Of a stretch of DNA of 12,569 nucleotides, positions 11,518-12,569 are shown one piece after another. Each line of letters opens with the position of its first letter. The first letter of the stretch is position 1. Both the position numbers and the translations under genes were made by a program. Source of the DNA: Solobacterium sp. (GTDB lineage: Bacteria; Bacillota_I; Bacilli_A; Erysipelotrichales; Erysipelotrichaceae); contig JAFWJP010000230.1 of assembly GCA_017514645.1 (NCBI GenBank), positions 1 to 12,569 of the forward strand. The letters are read 5' to 3'. Below the pieces are notes generated by a model. The model searched no databases and was not told the origin of the DNA. It saw only the letters and a list, made by a program, of their open reading frames with translations.

Positions 11518-12143
11518 CAGACCGTTTCCTCCTGTCCGCAGATCTCCAGAATATCACCAGGATAGATGAACGGGACATCTTCCTTGAAGACCAGGATTCC
11601 GTGACACCCTTCATCAAGAAACTCTGAAGGTTTCGGCACAAGACCCTTGATGATCCGTTCCGCACTGTCTGCCTTCACGGTCAATGTCTTCCCGCGCCGG
11701 TGTACCCGGATCGTATCTTCCGCTGTAAACGACCCGAGAATGACCGTACCCGACACAGTATAGTCCGACGGTACGATCCGTCCTTTGCCGGCATTCTTCA
11801 GCCGCCGTTTATTGTCATCCACCCGGAAATACGCCTTTCCGCCGCCCAGCTCTGCCCGCATACGCTCACGTACGCTTTCCGCCGCCGGCAGCGCTTCCCG
11901 GTACTCTTCCATTGTCATATCCGCCAATGGGTCCACCCAGACCGTCCGCTCATCCGAGCCGGCATCGAACCCGTCCGATGATTCCGTATATGTGCTCTGC
12001 CAGGTAAAGGAACGCGGATACAGGATCCGGATCTTTGCGGCACATTCCCGGCAGAGCGGCAGATCATCCTTCAGGTATGCGGTCTCTCCGTCATCTTCCC
12101 TGACCGTTCTGCCGCAGGCAGTACAGGCAAATGTTCTGTTCAT
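11517..12143 (-). CDS. Zinc-ribbon protein with EF-Tu domain 2-like barrel (paralogue A)
   Basis: A 208-residue protein. C7, C10, C31 and C34 (CTAC and CREC) form a zinc ribbon followed by AAKIRILYPRSF. A charged helical middle (about 68-103) leads to KAYFRVDDNKRRLK. Residues 128-201 look like an EF-Tu domain 2 type barrel: YTVSGTVILGSFTAEDTIRV, a central KTLTVKADSAERIIKG, then FLDEGCHGILVFKEDV and YPGDILEI. These correspond to the GTVVTGRV, LDEG-x-AGDNVG and GQVL positions in EF-Tu. No G-domain is present. Its start has AAAGGT 9 nt upstream, and the gene begins 7 bp after the DUF4091 stop. A translation- or RNA-related role is possible but unsupported by neighbours. Confidence 0.78.
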   Translation of the reverse strand: MNRTFACTACGRTVREDDGETAYLKDDLPLCRECAAKIRILYPRSFTWQSTYTESSDGFDAGSDERTVWVDPLADMTMEEYREALPAAESVRERMRAELGGGKAYFRVDDNKRRLKNAGKGRIVPSDYTVSGTVILGSFTAEDTIRVHRRGKTLTVKADSAERIIKGLVPKPSEFLDEGCHGILVFKEDVPFIYPGDILEICGQEETV

Positions 12144-12150
12144 GGTTCTG

Positions 12151-12569
12151 TTACCTTTCCATCAGCCTCAGCAGAAATCCCGGCAGGATCTCTTCCAGCA
12201 CAGCTGCCCGGTCAATGGTTTCTCCTAGGCGCTTTACTTCTGCCGTGATCAGATCCTTGTCCGCCTGTGATCCCGCGGTTACTGCACCGTACGCATTCCA
12301 GCGTCCCTGTGCCCGCCTCACCGGACTGTTATCCTCCAGCAGACGGCGGATATATCCCCTTCCGGCATGTTCCATCAGATACGTATACTTGGCAGCTTCC
12401 TGCATTCCCTCTTCGATCATGCACAGCCGATAGGACTTCACCGGTACCGGATCTGCACTGTCACGCTCATCCGGATAGATCAGATACGTATCTCCTGCTT
12501 CAAAGTTTTCAAAATCAAACGTATGTAGCGGATCGGCTGTCCAGGCATTGTATGCCCAGCGCAGATAAC
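12151..12569 (-). CDS. DUF4091 (GH123-like) glycoside hydrolase, C-terminal part
   Basis: The gene runs off the window edge; the visible 138 residues are the C-terminus. The stretch starting YLRWAYNAWTADPLHTF, with FEAGDTYLIYP, a short loop, then SYRLCMIEEGMQEAAKYTYL, matches the DUF4091 pattern (LRWAYNSWTEDPL, AGDTYLVYP, RLREGIQDYE) found at the end of GH123-like and related putative glycosidases. Most residues needed for catalysis would lie upstream of the window. The protein is probably a glycan-degrading enzyme, fitting a gut bacterium. It is followed after 7 bp by the zinc-ribbon pair, so it heads or joins that operon. Whether the product is secreted cannot be seen. Confidence 0.75.
   Translation of the reverse strand, partial: YLRWAYNAWTADPLHTFDFENFEAGDTYLIYPDERDSADPVPVKSYRLCMIEEGMQEAAKYTYLMEHAGRGYIRRLLEDNSPVRRAQGRWNAYGAVTAGSQADKDLITAEVKRLGETIDRAAVLEEILPGFLLRLMER

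Overview
The window is chromosomal DNA that reads like a moderately GC-rich Bacillota (Firmicutes), probably gut-associated. The evidence is strong AGGAGG-type ribosome binding sites, short hairpin-plus-T terminators, a YbjQ/small membrane protein pair, a DUF4349 lipoprotein, a cytidylate kinase-like protein and a DUF4091 glycoside hydrolase. An Erysipelotrichia-like or Lachnospiraceae-like host is a guess; nothing here fixes the taxon. There are no rRNA or tRNA genes, insertion sequences or CRISPR arrays.

Layout. At 1-351 (+) is the end of an alpha/beta hydrolase, closed by a strong terminator. At 373-2031 (-) is a three-part protein: metallo-beta-lactamase fold, two membrane helices, SAM methyltransferase. 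It sits behind a promoter with a 14-bp palindrome. At 2189-2714 (-) a two-helix membrane protein overlaps a YbjQ-family gene. From 7839 down to 2783 (-) runs a four-gene envelope operon: a kinase-less PASTA membrane protein, a MacB/FtsX-type permease, its ATPase and a DUF4349 lipoprotein. It begins at an extended -10 promoter and ends at a clear terminator at 2749-2774. The region 7840-8263 has no confident gene; it holds that promoter, two terminator-like structures, a long-range RNA hairpin and two overlapping short ORFs. A cytidylate kinase-like gene (8264-8860, -) is divergent from an MFS transporter (9095-10243, +), whose promoter carries a 12-bp palindrome. A DJ-1/PfpI protein follows (10332-10913, +) and shares a 28-bp bidirectional terminator with a convergent operon (10936-12569, -). 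That operon encodes a DUF4091 glycoside hydrolase (partial) followed by two tandem paralogues, each a four-cysteine zinc ribbon joined to what looks like an EF-Tu domain 2 type barrel.

How the genes work together. The strongest functional unit is the PASTA-permease-ATPase-lipoprotein operon. Its members are tightly packed, one pair by an ATGA overlap, and are likely a cell-envelope module in which an outside wall-binding protein is co-produced with a mechanotransmission-type ABC complex. The best candidates for undescribed biology are this operon, the MBL-membrane-methyltransferase fusion, and the paired zinc-ribbon/EF-Tu-like proteins. Family assignments come from motif recognition, not from database searches.
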